A stretch of DNA of 64,000 nt from JBGTIS01 sp041745535. Lineage in GTDB: Bacteria > Bacteroidota > Bacteroidia > Cytophagales > Cyclobacteriaceae. The stretch lies in contig JBGTIS010000054.1 of NCBI GenBank assembly GCA_041745535.1, positions 1 through 64,000 of the forward strand, written 5' to 3'. This document shows positions 1 to 8,758 of this stretch, in pieces. The number at the start of each line of letters is the position of its first letter. The stretch's first letter is position 1. The notes under the pieces were generated by a model. The model worked only from the letters and a program-made list of their open reading frames with translations. It was not told the DNA's origin and ran no database searches. A program made the translations under genes and the position numbers.

Positions 1-172
1 CAACCACATTGCAGGGCCGCGGAACGCCTGAGTCACTGTCACTCAACCATTTTGCAGGGCTACAAAACGACTGAGGAGCAGTCACTCAACCACATTGCAG
101 TGCTGCGGAACGCCTGAGTTACTGTTACTCAACCACTCTGCAGGGCCGCGGAACAACTGTGCGACAGTCACT
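1..172. repeat. 43-bp tandem repeat, four copies, cut by window edge
   Basis: Four head-to-tail units start at 1, 44, 87 and 130 with an exact 43-bp period. Each begins CAACCA, carries TTGCAGGGC or a close variant, and ends near GTCACT. Units 1 and 3 are most alike and unit 2 has diverged most. A decayed fifth unit may begin after 172. The period is not a multiple of three and no sensible protein runs through it, so it is a non-coding minisatellite-like array. Its left end lies outside the window. Confidence 0.85.
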
Positions 173-507
173 TTACCATTCCACACCCCCATTTCGTACC
201 TCAAACCATTATTTGACCTGTGGCGGATAATGACTGATAGATACGGTAGCTTCGCGACTCTTCACCCCCGGCCTGTGTCCCACAGGACGTAACGATCAGG
301 TGCCTCACCAATTACCCCTAATTAGGGAGTGTATAAATAGCCCCCATCACGAACTACATACTGCCCGCATCCGTGCAAAAGTGATCGCAAATGAACACCT
401 TATAAAACAGGAACAGGCCCATAACAGACATCAGGGCCTATAATAAGCATGGCACAGGGATTGAAACACGATAGTGATTATCATGCGCATCATCAATCCC
501 TGGCCCT
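173..507. other. Intergenic leader before the first permease
   Basis: I see no gene here. The stretch joins the tandem repeat to the first permease. Its last 55 bases hold a 10-bp inverted repeat, listed separately. A weak ORF reading out of the repeat shows no protein-like features. Confidence 0.5.
455..502 (+). promoter_or_regulatory. Inverted repeat just upstream of permease start
   Basis: CAGGGATTGA (455-464) and its perfect complement TCAATCCCTG (493-502) are separated by 28 bases, and the right arm ends 5 bases before the ATG at 508. In mRNA it would form a hairpin next to the translation start. As DNA it could be a split operator. The spacer has smaller symmetry of its own (GATA...TATC, ATGCGCAT). 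Its function is inferred from position only. Confidence 0.5.
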
Positions 508-2889
508 ATGTTCCGACACAACCTGCTCCTGATTTACCGCACCTTCAAGCGATTCAAAACCACGTTTTTCATTAACCTGATCGGCCTTTCTACCGGACTG
601 GCCTGCGCTTTACTTATTTACCTGTGGGTGAATGATGAGCTGAGCGTGGATAAATTTCATGAAAAGGATAGCCAGCTGTATCAGGTAATGGCCAACCACG
701 AAAATACCGATGGTACTGAAACCTGGAATGGCACACCAGGTCTGCTGGCTAACGCCTTAAAGGAAGAAATTCCCGGCGTAGTGTATGCGGTTTCAGGAAC
801 AGATCCTAAGTGGTTTGGGCAGTGCGCGCTGGGCGTTGGCGATGAGCAAATCAAAGCTGCCGGGCAATTTGCCAGTCAGGACTTTTTCAACGTTTTCTCT
901 TATAATCTTATTCAGGGAGAGCAGAATCAGGTATTGGCAGACAAAAGCGCTATTGTTATTTCGCGGTCGCTGGCCGAAAAGTTATTCAATAATAAAGAAA
1001 GTGTGATCGGCGAAACAGTAGCCTGGCAAATGGGCGATGTCGCCAAACAGTTTATGGTTTCCGGTGTTTTTGAAGATGTTCCTTCCAGCGCTTCTGTCCA
1101 GTTCGATTTTGTATTACCCTTCGATTACTTTCAGGATGAACTGGTAACCTATCCTTTCTGGAATAATAATTACGCTATCACTTATCTGATCCTAAATAAG
1201 GATGTGAATATTGAGGCATTCAATCATCAGATCGCTGATTTTGTGAAAAACAAAAATGGAGAACCAAATGTTACCCTGTTTGTCCAGCCTTATTCAGAGA
1301 ACTACCTGTATGGCAACTTTGAAAATGGTAAACAGGCAGGCGGCCGGATAGAATACGTCAGATTGTTCTCTATCATTGCCATTTTCATACTCATTATTGC
1401 CTGCATTAACTTCATGAACTTGTCTACAGCCAAAGCTTCCCGTAGGATTAAGGAGGTGGGCATTAAAAAAGCCATAGGAGCTGGCCGAAAAGCGCTGATT
1501 TTCCAATACCTGGGTGAGTCGCTGCTCATGACTTTCATCTCATTGCTCACAGCCATCATTATTGTTTCACTTTTGCTGCCACAGTTTAATGAGCTTACCG
1601 GAAAACAACTCAGCCTTCAATTCGACGGCAATCTTGTTTTGGCGGTTTTGGGTATTAGTTTGTTTACCGGACTTATCGCAGGCAGTTACCCCGCCCTATA
1701 CCTTTCGGGCTTTAATCCGGCTGTCGTATTAAAAGGCGCGGTTAGCTCAGGTAAACCGCATACCTCAATAGGCGAAGTGTGGGCACGCAAAGGACTGGTG
1801 GTTTTCCAGTTTACCCTATCCGTCATTCTGATTGTTTCGGTGCTGGTGGTGTATAAACAAATAGCATTTGTACAAACCAAGAACCTGGGTTTTGACAAAG
1901 ACAATATCATTTATTTTATGCAGGAGGGAAAAGTCGCTGAAAATACTGAAACGTTTATAGCCGAAGCCATAAAGCTGCCGGGAGTTGTCAATGCGGCGGA
2001 ATCTGATTTTCAGGTAGGCCGTTTAGGCACTACTTATGGGATCGATTGGGCAGGAAAAAATCCTGACGATGATATCCCCTTCTATGAGGTATCGGTGGGC
2101 TACAATGCCCTTGAAATGCTGGGGCTTACTATGAAAGAAGGCCGTTCTTTTTCCAGAGAATTTATTTCCGACAGTTCCGCTGTGGTGTTCAATGAGGCAG
2201 CTATTAAAGTAATGGGTCTTAAAAATGCGGTCGGCGAGCCGATAGCGCATTATTCCGGAGATAAACACATTGTGGGTATAGTAAAAGACTTTAACATGGA
2301 AAGCCTTTACCATGAGATAAAACCGTTGATGTTCAGGTTTGACCCGAAAAACACCCATACGGTTATGATGAAGATCGCGGCAGGAAAAGAGCGGGAAGTA
2401 ATCGCGGCACTTCAGCAGTTGTATCAAACGTACAACGCGGGACCTCCTCCAGACTATCGTTTTCTGGATGCGGATTATCAGGCACTTTATACCGCTGAGC
2501 AAAGAGTATCTACCTTGTCCAAATATTTTGCCGGTATTGCCATTCTGATTTCCTGCCTGGGGCTGTTTGGTTTAGCTGCTTTCACCGCCCAAAGAAGGCT
2601 CAAAGAAATCGGTATTCGCAAAATATTAGGTGCCAGTGAGTTTGGCATTGTTCGCCTTTTATCCGGTGATTTTACCAGAATGGTACTAATTGCCATTGTA
2701 ATCGCGTTACCCATTAGCTACTTCATCGCCAGAAACTGGCTGGCTGGATTTGCCTACCGCATTGATCTGGAATGGTGGTTCTTTATTGGTGCCGGGATTT
2801 TGGCTTTACTCATTGCCTGGTTTACCGTTGGATTGCAAACCATAAAAGCCGCCAGGGTGAATCCCACAAAGTGCCTGAAAGATGAGTAA
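508..2889 (+). CDS. ABC transporter permease, FtsX/MacB type (793 aa)
   Basis: This is a large permease with a duplicated layout. The first membrane segment (about residues 20-42) is followed by a MacB-type periplasmic core and an FtsX domain at about 284-410 (motif KEVGIKKAIGA). A central membrane segment sits near 430-452. A second periplasmic part leads to a C-terminal FtsX domain at about 670-793 (motif KEIGIRKILGA). The start at 508 matches the paralogue's N-terminus (MFRHNLLL against MLRHNLLL). Such permeases work with a separate ATPase, in macrolide, lipoprotein or peptide export, or as mechanotransmission proteins. No ATPase gene lies nearby, so the substrate is unknown. A GIN-domain protein and a paralogous permease follow on the same strand. 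Confidence 0.9.
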   Translation: MFRHNLLLIYRTFKRFKTTFFINLIGLSTGLACALLIYLWVNDELSVDKFHEKDSQLYQVMANHENTDGTETWNGTPGLLANALKEEIPGVVYAVSGTDPKWFGQCALGVGDEQIKAAGQFASQDFFNVFSYNLIQGEQNQVLADKSAIVISRSLAEKLFNNKESVIGETVAWQMGDVAKQFMVSGVFEDVPSSASVQFDFVLPFDYFQDELVTYPFWNNNYAITYLILNKDVNIEAFNHQIADFVKNKNGEPNVTLFVQPYSENYLYGNFENGKQAGGRIEYVRLFSIIAIFILIIACINFMNLSTAKASRRIKEVGIKKAIGAGRKALIFQYLGESLLMTFISLLTAIIIVSLLLPQFNELTGKQLSLQFDGNLVLAVLGISLFTGLIAGSYPALYLSGFNPAVVLKGAVSSGKPHTSIGEVWARKGLVVFQFTLSVILIVSVLVVYKQIAFVQTKNLGFDKDNIIYFMQEGKVAENTETFIAEAIKLPGVVNAAESDFQVGRLGTTYGIDWAGKNPDDDIPFYEVSVGYNALEMLGLTMKEGRSFSREFISDSSAVVFNEAAIKVMGLKNAVGEPIAHYSGDKHIVGIVKDFNMESLYHEIKPLMFRFDPKNTHTVMMKIAAGKEREVIAALQQLYQTYNAGPPPDYRFLDADYQALYTAEQRVSTLSKYFAGIAILISCLGLFGLAAFTAQRRLKEIGIRKILGASEFGIVRLLSGDFTRMVLIAIVIALPISYFIARNWLAGFAYRIDLEWWFFIGAGILALLIAWFTVGLQTIKAARVNPTKCLKDE

Positions 2890-2937
2890 CTATGCTTTTT
2901 AATTAGTAAATTTTAACATACCAAAACAACCAATCCT

Positions 2938-3681
2938 ATGAAATACCTATTGTTATTATTCGTGCCGCTATTCACCCATATCGCCTGCGCGCAGGAAACT
3001 GATACCCGAAAAGTTTCAGATTTTAGTAAGATTGAAGCCGGTGGCAGCTTTGATGTAATTGTGGAACAGGGCAATGAAAATGTTGTTACCATCGAGTCCC
3101 GAGGGATTGATCCTGAAAAAATAATTACCGAAGTAAAAGGTGATGTATTGAAAGTATTCCTGGAAAAAGGAAATTATAACAACGTGAATGCCACCGTATA
3201 CATCACCTACGAAAATCTGGAGGCACTTAGTGGTTCCGGGTCGGGCAACCTGATCAGCAAATCAGACCTTTCCGTACCGACATTCAAACTGAGCAACAGT
3301 GGTTCTGGGGAATTGCGAAGCGAGGGCAACATCAAAGCCGATCAGCTCTCTATTGATATGAGCGGCAGTGGCGATGTGGAAGTAGCCTCCCTGGAAAGTG
3401 AAGACCTGGATGTGTCCATGTCCGGTTCCGCCAACCTGGAGGTGGATGCCGGTTCCACCAACAGCATTTCCATCCATAAATCAGGATCGGGAGATGTAAA
3501 AGCTTATGGTTTGAAAACCGATGTATGTGCGGTGAATATGAGCGGTTCGGGCACGGTAGCCATCAGTGCTGAGAAATCTATTGAAGGCAATATATCCGGT
3601 TCAGGAAAAATCAACTACCGGGGCGCCGCGGTAATCAATAAATTTAAGTCCAGCGGTTCCGGTGAAATAACCAGGAACTAA
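2938..3681 (+). CDS. Exported GIN-domain (DUF2807) protein, 247 aa
   Basis: An N-terminal signal peptide (about residues 1-18, ending CAQ) leads into a right-handed beta-helix-like body. The body is rich in repeated GSG turns (SGSGSGN, NSGSGE, MSGSGD), typical of the DUF2807 putative autotransporter adhesin head GIN domain. The family is common in Bacteroidota and is thought to be periplasmic or surface-associated, but its role is not established. It lies 48 bp after one FtsX permease and 158 bp before a paralogue. Cotranscription with the first is plausible. Confidence 0.85.
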   Translation: MKYLLLLFVPLFTHIACAQETDTRKVSDFSKIEAGGSFDVIVEQGNENVVTIESRGIDPEKIITEVKGDVLKVFLEKGNYNNVNATVYITYENLEALSGSGSGNLISKSDLSVPTFKLSNSGSGELRSEGNIKADQLSIDMSGSGDVEVASLESEDLDVSMSGSANLEVDAGSTNSISIHKSGSGDVKAYGLKTDVCAVNMSGSGTVAISAEKSIEGNISGSGKINYRGAAVINKFKSSGSGEITRN

Positions 3682-3730
3682 AAACATTGCCCAATCCATG
3701 TAATGCTTTCATTCCCTGATCGTCATCCTG

Positions 3731-3796
3731 GTAAAAAGATTTCTTTTACTATACTACCCCCTTTTGTCCTGGCCTGCCTGGGTTGAGGACAAAGGG
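3731..3796 (+). promoter_or_regulatory. Two hairpins between GIN gene and second permease
   Basis: The first inverted repeat is GTAAAA...TTTTAC at about 3731-3749. The second pairs CCCTTTTGTCCT (about 3759-3770) with AGGACAAAGGG (3786-3796), with a one-base bulge. Neither is followed by a long T run, so they may be a weak terminator or an mRNA leader structure ahead of the permease at 3840. Confidence 0.4.
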
Positions 3797-3839
3797 TTTA
3801 TGCTAACTCATCCGAATATTTCAATTCAACCATACCGGC

Positions 3840-6224
3840 ATGTTACGACACAATCTTTTACTTACCTTCCGCAACTTTAAACGCTATAAAAGTTCTTTTT
3901 TCATCAACCTGATCGGACTTTCTACCGGATTGGCCTGTACCATTCTGATTTACCTGTGGGTAACCGATGAACTGCGCATGGATACATTCCACGAACAGGA
4001 CGACCAGTTGTATCAGATCATGGAAAATGTAGACCAGGCCGGCGGGATGATTACCCGACAAACCACCGCAGGACCAATGGCAGAAGCTTTGGCGAATGAA
4101 ATGCCGGAAGTAGAAAACGCGGTAACGGCCACCCCCAGTTATATCAATGCCTATACCCTTACAGTGAACAACCGGGATATCAAGGCAAAGGGACTGTATG
4201 CCAGTACCGACTTCTTTAAAATGTTTTCCTATGCGCTGATACAGGGCGATAAAAGCCAGGTTTTGTCAGACAAAAAAGCGATTGTACTATCGGAAACACT
4301 GGCGATGAACTTATTTGGCACCACTGAAAATGTGGTGGGCAAAGCGGTGGAATTTCAACATGACGAACCCTACCAGGTTGCCGGCATTTTCAAAGACATA
4401 CCCGCCCGCTCTTCCATACAATTCGATTTTGTACTCACTTTTGAAGGATTCAGAGATAAAAATGAATGGGTTACCAGTTGGGGTAATACAGCCCCTCAGA
4501 CTTTTGTATTACTCAAAAAAGGCAGTGATGTAGCACAGTTTAATCGTAAGATCGCGGATTTTGTGAGAAATAAAACCAATGGTGAGGTCGATCACCGTAC
4601 GCCGTTTGCCACCCGCTATTCGGATACCTACCTGTATAACAAATACGAAAATGGCGTACAGGCCGGGGGCCGCATTGAATATGTACGATTATTTTCCATT
4701 ATCGCTTTATTCATTCTGCTCATCGCCTGCATCAATTTTATGAACTTGTCTACCGCCCGGGCATCCAGAAGAGTAAAGGAAGTGGGCATCAAAAAAGCGA
4801 TGGGCGCCCGCAGAACCGCGCTTATTTATCAGTATATCGGAGAATCTACCTTAATGACGTTTGTGTCGTTGCTGGTAGCTTTGTTGCTGGTGCTGTTGTT
4901 GCTACCGCAGTTTAATACCATTACGGAGAAACACCTCACCCTCCACTTCGATGCAACGCTGGTGGTATCGCTGCTGGGCATTGTATTATTCACCGGACTG
5001 GTGGCGGGTAGTTACCCGGCCCTGTACCTTTCCGGTTTCAATCCGGCTACCGTATTGAAGGGCGGAGGTGCCATTAGCAAACTCAATAGTCTGGTAGGAG
5101 AAGTATGGGCACGAAAAGGGTTGGTGGTTTTTCAGTTTACCCTGTCCATCATCCTGATCGTATCGGTTTGGGTGGTATACCAACAGATAGCGTTTGTCCA
5201 GAATCAGAATCTGGGATATGAAAAAGACAATGTATTACTCTTTAGCAGAGAAGGGCCGCTGCGGGAGGATGAAAAACTAAAGACTTTTCTTTCCGAATTA
5301 AACCAGGTGCCGGGCGTATTGGACGCCTCCAGTTCAGAGCATGACATGACGGGGCACAATGGGGGTACGTATGGTGTGTTATGGCCCGGAAAGGACCCTG
5401 ACGATAAAACTGAGTTTGAACGGGTAGCGGTAAATTACGGCATGATCGAGATGTTAGGCATTACCATGAAAGAAGGCAGATCTTTTTCGGAAACATTCGG
5501 TTCGGAACCAGATAAAATCATCTTCAACGAAGCCGCCATTGAATTTATGGGCCTTACTGACCCGATTGGGAAAGTAGTGAAGCTGTGGGGTGATGACAAA
5601 GAAATTATAGGCGTAGCGAACGACTTTCATTTTGATTCGTTTCGTGAAGTAGTAAAACCGCTGTTCTTCCGATTGGCCCCGGAGGCTACCAATTATATTA
5701 TGGTAAAAATTGAAGCCGGAAAAGAAAGGGAAACGCTGGGTTCGCTGCGGCAATTCTACCAAACCTTTAATCCGGGTTTCACCCTCGATTACCGCTTTCT
5801 GGACGAAGATTACCAGGCCCTGTATGTAGCCGAACAGCGGGTGTCCATCCTGTCAAAATATTTTGCCGGCATTGCCATCCTGATTTCCTGTTTAGGACTA
5901 TTCGGACTGGCCGCTTTTACCGCCGAACGTCGATTAAAAGAAATCGGTATCCGCAAAGTGCTGGGCGCCAGCAACCTGGGTATCGTATACCTGCTGTCTG
6001 GCGACTTTACCAAAATGGTGCTGACAGCGATATTCATCGCCTTGCCCGTTAGCTACTTCCTCACCCAACGGTGGCTGGCGGGCTTTGCTTTCAGCATTGA
6101 TTTGGCCTGGTGGTACTTTGCCGGCGCCGGACTCCTGGCGTTACTAATCGCCTGGTTTACCGTAGGACTGCAAACCGTAAAAGCAGCCGGCGTGAATCCG
6201 ATAGATTGTTTGAAGGATGAATAA
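3840..6224 (+). CDS. ABC transporter permease, FtsX/MacB type (794 aa), paralogue
   Basis: This protein has the same architecture and nearly the same length as the permease at 508-2889, and it aligns along its whole length by eye. The shared blocks are the N-terminal membrane anchor (about 20-42), the first FtsX block with KEVGIKKAMGA, the central ARKGLVVFQFTLS segment and the C-terminal KEIGIRKVLGA block. The two differ most in the periplasmic loops, which is where substrate or partner contacts would be expected. Tandem paralogues of this family are frequent in Bacteroidota. The gene ends 15 bp before a decayed transposase fragment on the other strand. No ATPase partner is encoded nearby. 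Confidence 0.9.
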   Translation: MLRHNLLLTFRNFKRYKSSFFINLIGLSTGLACTILIYLWVTDELRMDTFHEQDDQLYQIMENVDQAGGMITRQTTAGPMAEALANEMPEVENAVTATPSYINAYTLTVNNRDIKAKGLYASTDFFKMFSYALIQGDKSQVLSDKKAIVLSETLAMNLFGTTENVVGKAVEFQHDEPYQVAGIFKDIPARSSIQFDFVLTFEGFRDKNEWVTSWGNTAPQTFVLLKKGSDVAQFNRKIADFVRNKTNGEVDHRTPFATRYSDTYLYNKYENGVQAGGRIEYVRLFSIIALFILLIACINFMNLSTARASRRVKEVGIKKAMGARRTALIYQYIGESTLMTFVSLLVALLLVLLLLPQFNTITEKHLTLHFDATLVVSLLGIVLFTGLVAGSYPALYLSGFNPATVLKGGGAISKLNSLVGEVWARKGLVVFQFTLSIILIVSVWVVYQQIAFVQNQNLGYEKDNVLLFSREGPLREDEKLKTFLSELNQVPGVLDASSSEHDMTGHNGGTYGVLWPGKDPDDKTEFERVAVNYGMIEMLGITMKEGRSFSETFGSEPDKIIFNEAAIEFMGLTDPIGKVVKLWGDDKEIIGVANDFHFDSFREVVKPLFFRLAPEATNYIMVKIEAGKERETLGSLRQFYQTFNPGFTLDYRFLDEDYQALYVAEQRVSILSKYFAGIAILISCLGLFGLAAFTAERRLKEIGIRKVLGASNLGIVYLLSGDFTKMVLTAIFIALPVSYFLTQRWLAGFAFSIDLAWWYFAGAGLLALLIAWFTVGLQTVKAAGVNPIDCLKDE

Positions 6225-6239
6225 ATTAACCAGGCACCT

Positions 6240-6598
6240 TTATTTACTTCTTAAGTCAATATGCGGTAGTTTTTGTTCGCTTTCCATCTCGTTGATAGCT
6301 CGTTCTATCAGAGGAATATGAGTCGCAAGGGTTTTATATCGATTGTCGTAAGTTATAAGTACTATTGCCTGATGAACGCGAACTTCTTCATCTTGGTAAC
6401 AGCGAGAGAAATGTCGCTCATCAAGTAGGTCTAAGTTCACCTGACCATCATAGCTTTTGGGCCTACCCGGCTTTTTAGATTTACCACCTTGACGGTTCGC
6501 CGCCGATAGAGATACTTCAGACGGGCATCTTTTCTGAGTTTACTAATCAACCGCAAGCCCGTGTTGCCCATTAGTGTATCTACAAAAGGCTTGAAAAT
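6240..6598 (-). pseudogene. Transposase C-terminal remnant, frameshifted
   Basis: Read on the minus strand, one frame gives FVDTLMGNTGLRLISKLRKD and then runs out. The adjacent frame continues with KKPGRPKSYDGQVNLDLLD and on to the stop at 6240. Together they resemble the C-terminal half of DDE transposases of an IS4/IS701-like type (a KLRKDA..YLY block, then a GRPK.YDG block). A stop codon lies directly upstream at 6599-6601, the N-terminal half and the catalytic first Asp are missing, and there is a frameshift near 6500. I saw no terminal inverted repeats. It is a dead fragment 15 bp from the permease stop. Confidence 0.65.
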
Positions 6599-6684
6599 TT
6601 AGAGGCTTTGGACCTAATTCAAATTATCAAAAAGCCTGTTTCCAATAATAAAAAACTTTCGAATTCAGAAATCTTTGAATCTGT

Positions 6685-7437
6685 TTACAGTGTAAAGTTT
6701 TTTTGGAGCGTGAACTGCACAATGGGCGTACTGATGTAATTGTTGGTTCCTGTTTTGTCGTATTGGTGCATAAATCCGGTTTGAAAGTTGGTGGTATTAT
6801 TAAACTTATACCCAAGGCCCAGGTACAGCCAGTTCCTGGTAAAATCGGTAGGGCGCAGCTTGCTGTCCTGATCAAACCAGATTTCATCAAATCCATTAAA
6901 AAATATACTTTGAGCGTCGTCACCAAATTTGATGATGTCGAAACTTATTACAAACCGATACCGGAAACGATTGGCGTAATCATTTCCCTGGATCGTGTAT
7001 TCGCCCTGCTGATTGTCTATGTGATTGACCCACCGGTTTTCCTGCCGGAACCGGTTTTGCATATGGACGTTGCCGACGTCAAATTTCAGTAATACCTGCT
7101 CCCAGATGTTATGCTCATTTCTGGCAATAGGCAACGCATAAGGCTCATACGGATTCACTCGGATAAAAGAATAACCGAATGAAACTTCCAGATTGGGATT
7201 AAAATGGTAATCGAGCGAAGGGCGGATCAGCAGTTGTCCCTGGTCTTTCAGAAAGCTTCCGGTACGCTCATGCAGTTCGTTGGTGATGCTCAATTTGTCG
7301 GAAAGATTAAACCGGTTCAGCAGCAGGAACCACGAATTCAGATTCCCGTCAGTTACTTCCTGGGCATAAGCTGTAGTGTTGGCAGTTAGTATCCAAACCA
7401 GTACGATCCAGATTAATTTTTTAAAATTGGTAATCAT
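6685..7437 (-). CDS. DUF2490 outer-membrane beta-barrel protein (250 aa)
   Basis: A signal peptide (about residues 1-25, ending AYAQ) precedes a body of alternating amphipathic strands with many aromatic residues. It includes NSWFLLLNRFNLSDK, ELHERTG and a closing strand ending QKNFTL with a terminal hydrophobic residue. This matches the DUF2490 family of Bacteroidota, predicted outer-membrane barrels of unknown function. It stands alone, flanked by a transposase remnant and a non-coding stretch. There is no clue to substrate. Confidence 0.8.
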   Translation of the reverse strand: MITNFKKLIWIVLVWILTANTTAYAQEVTDGNLNSWFLLLNRFNLSDKLSITNELHERTGSFLKDQGQLLIRPSLDYHFNPNLEVSFGYSFIRVNPYEPYALPIARNEHNIWEQVLLKFDVGNVHMQNRFRQENRWVNHIDNQQGEYTIQGNDYANRFRYRFVISFDIIKFGDDAQSIFFNGFDEIWFDQDSKLRPTDFTRNWLYLGLGYKFNNTTNFQTGFMHQYDKTGTNNYISTPIVQFTLQKNFTL

Positions 7438-7835
7438 TGCAATTATAAAAGTTATACAGTCATAAAAAAATTTTATTCAGGCACCTTCCTATAAAAAAAT
7501 CAGGAACCTTAGGGTAAGTAAAGTTTTTTCTTCGCAGAGAAAACTTTACCGGCGTAAGTTAGGAAAATTACACCTTTTCTGTTTCTGATACGCTTCTTTG
7601 AGTGGAATTAATATGTATTTTATGGCGCTTTTCTTTTAATTCTATAAACCTTTTTCAGCTTTTTCATAGCCAGTTCATGTTCGGAAGCAGCCGTGTGGTT
7701 TTCCAGTCCAGTCAGCACAAAATCTGCCAGGATGTAATTTTTATGGTTTGAAATCAAAGAAAATATTTGGTGGCAAATTCTTCACTGATTATCAGGCACT
7801 ATTTCTCCTGAAGTTATTTTTATGATTCAATGCAT
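7438..7835. other. Intergenic stretch with hairpin and possible gene scrap
   Basis: A perfect 10-bp inverted repeat (GTAAAGTTTT at 7518-7527, AAAACTTTAC at 7540-7549) lies about 80 bp upstream of the DUF2490 start. On the minus strand about 7630-7763 reads as a 45-residue open tail (…NYILADFVLTGLENHTAASE…KKAP then stop) with no start codon. It looks protein-like, perhaps the end of a lost gene, but I do not recognise it. Confidence 0.35.
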
Positions 7836-8486
7836 TCATTCTATCTGAATAGTCTTCTGCCTGATCAATTTCTGATATTTGATTTTCATATCCTCTGGTA
7901 TGAAACTTATGTCAATAAAGTCGTACCATTTCTCTAACGATCTTTGAAACCTGGTAAAGATATTGTCAATGGATCTGTCATCAATATCGAACCTGCTCAT
8001 AGACTCTAAAAAATCCTTTCTTTTAATGTTCCGCTTCTTTCCATTGAGGTTTAAGGCTAATTCTTCTGTATCTCCTTCTACCACTAAAGCAGAGGCTACC
8101 ATGTCATAAGCAGGACACAGTGTATAACCTATACCTGGTTGGTTAATTAATGAGAAGTTCTTGAGGTGCATATCGGCATTGCCTGTTAAAAATGAAAATA
8201 TGACCTGTTCAAAGAAATTAATGATGTCCAGCAAAGGGTTTTCAGCATATTGAATAATGGCTTTACCTATCTGCTCGTAGGATCCCTTATACTTTTGTTC
8301 AGTTAGCCTTTCGGTCAGTTGACACATATCTTCCATATGAATCTTTTGCTTCTTTAACCTGTCAACCCGCTTTGTGATGTAAGCCAGTTCTCCTGATTGT
8401 AATCTGATTAAGCTATGAGGCACTGTGGTATCGCATTGCTTTATTAATATGCTTCTATACTCACTGCGCCAATACAGGCGCGGCAA
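7836..8486 (-). pseudogene. HipT/HipA-like kinase toxin, 5'-truncated
   Basis: What remains is the C-terminal two thirds of a HipA-family Ser/Thr kinase. It has the hinge block VPHSLIRL...GELAYITKR (about residues 22-40), the catalytic loop NADMHLKN (Asp about 105) and the metal-binding AYDMV (Asp about 128). The N-terminal lobe with the Gly-rich ATP loop is absent. Homology begins near residue 17. The first dozen residues are simply another reading of the end of the hipS-like gene, so the ATG at 8486 is probably not a native start. The simplest reading is a deletion just after the hipS stop that removed roughly 90-100 codons. Activity is unlikely without the nucleotide loop. Confidence 0.75.
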
Positions 8487-8758
8487 CAGACCAGTAACAA
8501 TCCCATTCTATCTCGGGCATCTAGTTTCCAGTTTTTTTCAGCAATTTCCAGTAGCCAGCCTTCCGGAATCAATCCATCAAAGAAGGGAAACAGGATATTG
8601 CTTTGATATTGCTTTGCTGTTTTGGGAAAAGTTAAACTGATAGCGGAAGTATCTGCCAATACCAGGTAGTTAGTATTATAAGAGAAAGTGTAGCCATTTT
8701 CATCTTCAATTAACTCTCCGGCCAGTTGATTGTGCATATATACTTTAGCTTTTCTCAT
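8444..8758 (-). CDS. HipS-like (HipA N-terminal subdomain) protein, 104 aa
   Basis: In many Bacteroidota the HipA N-terminal subdomain is a separate gene of about 105 codons, as in the tripartite HipBST system. This one shows the hallmarks: MRKAKVYMHN at the start, the FPFFDGLIPEGWLLE core (about residues 58-72), and the GLLL...CIGAVS tail. It is full length, though the usual TGRDC of the tail reads CCRAC. In HipBST the HipS protein, not HipB, acts as antitoxin toward the HipT kinase. It overlaps hipB by 14 bp, which fits translational coupling, and the truncated kinase follows. Confidence 0.8.
   Translation of the reverse strand: MRKAKVYMHNQLAGELIEDENGYTFSYNTNYLVLADTSAISLTFPKTAKQYQSNILFPFFDGLIPEGWLLEIAEKNWKLDARDRMGLLLVCCRACIGAVSIEAY

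Noticed and set aside
1..172. CRISPR array
   Set aside because: The repeat units are contiguous with no spacers of regular length, they diverge unit by unit, and no cas genes are near.
95..292. A 65-codon plus-strand ORF beginning in the tandem repeat
   Set aside because: The 43-bp period shifts frame at every unit, there is no signal or family feature, and the rest is non-coding leader. It is a chance frame.
8425..8640. 71-codon plus-strand ORF over the hip genes
   Set aside because: It is antisense to the HipS-like coding sequence and has no recognisable protein features.
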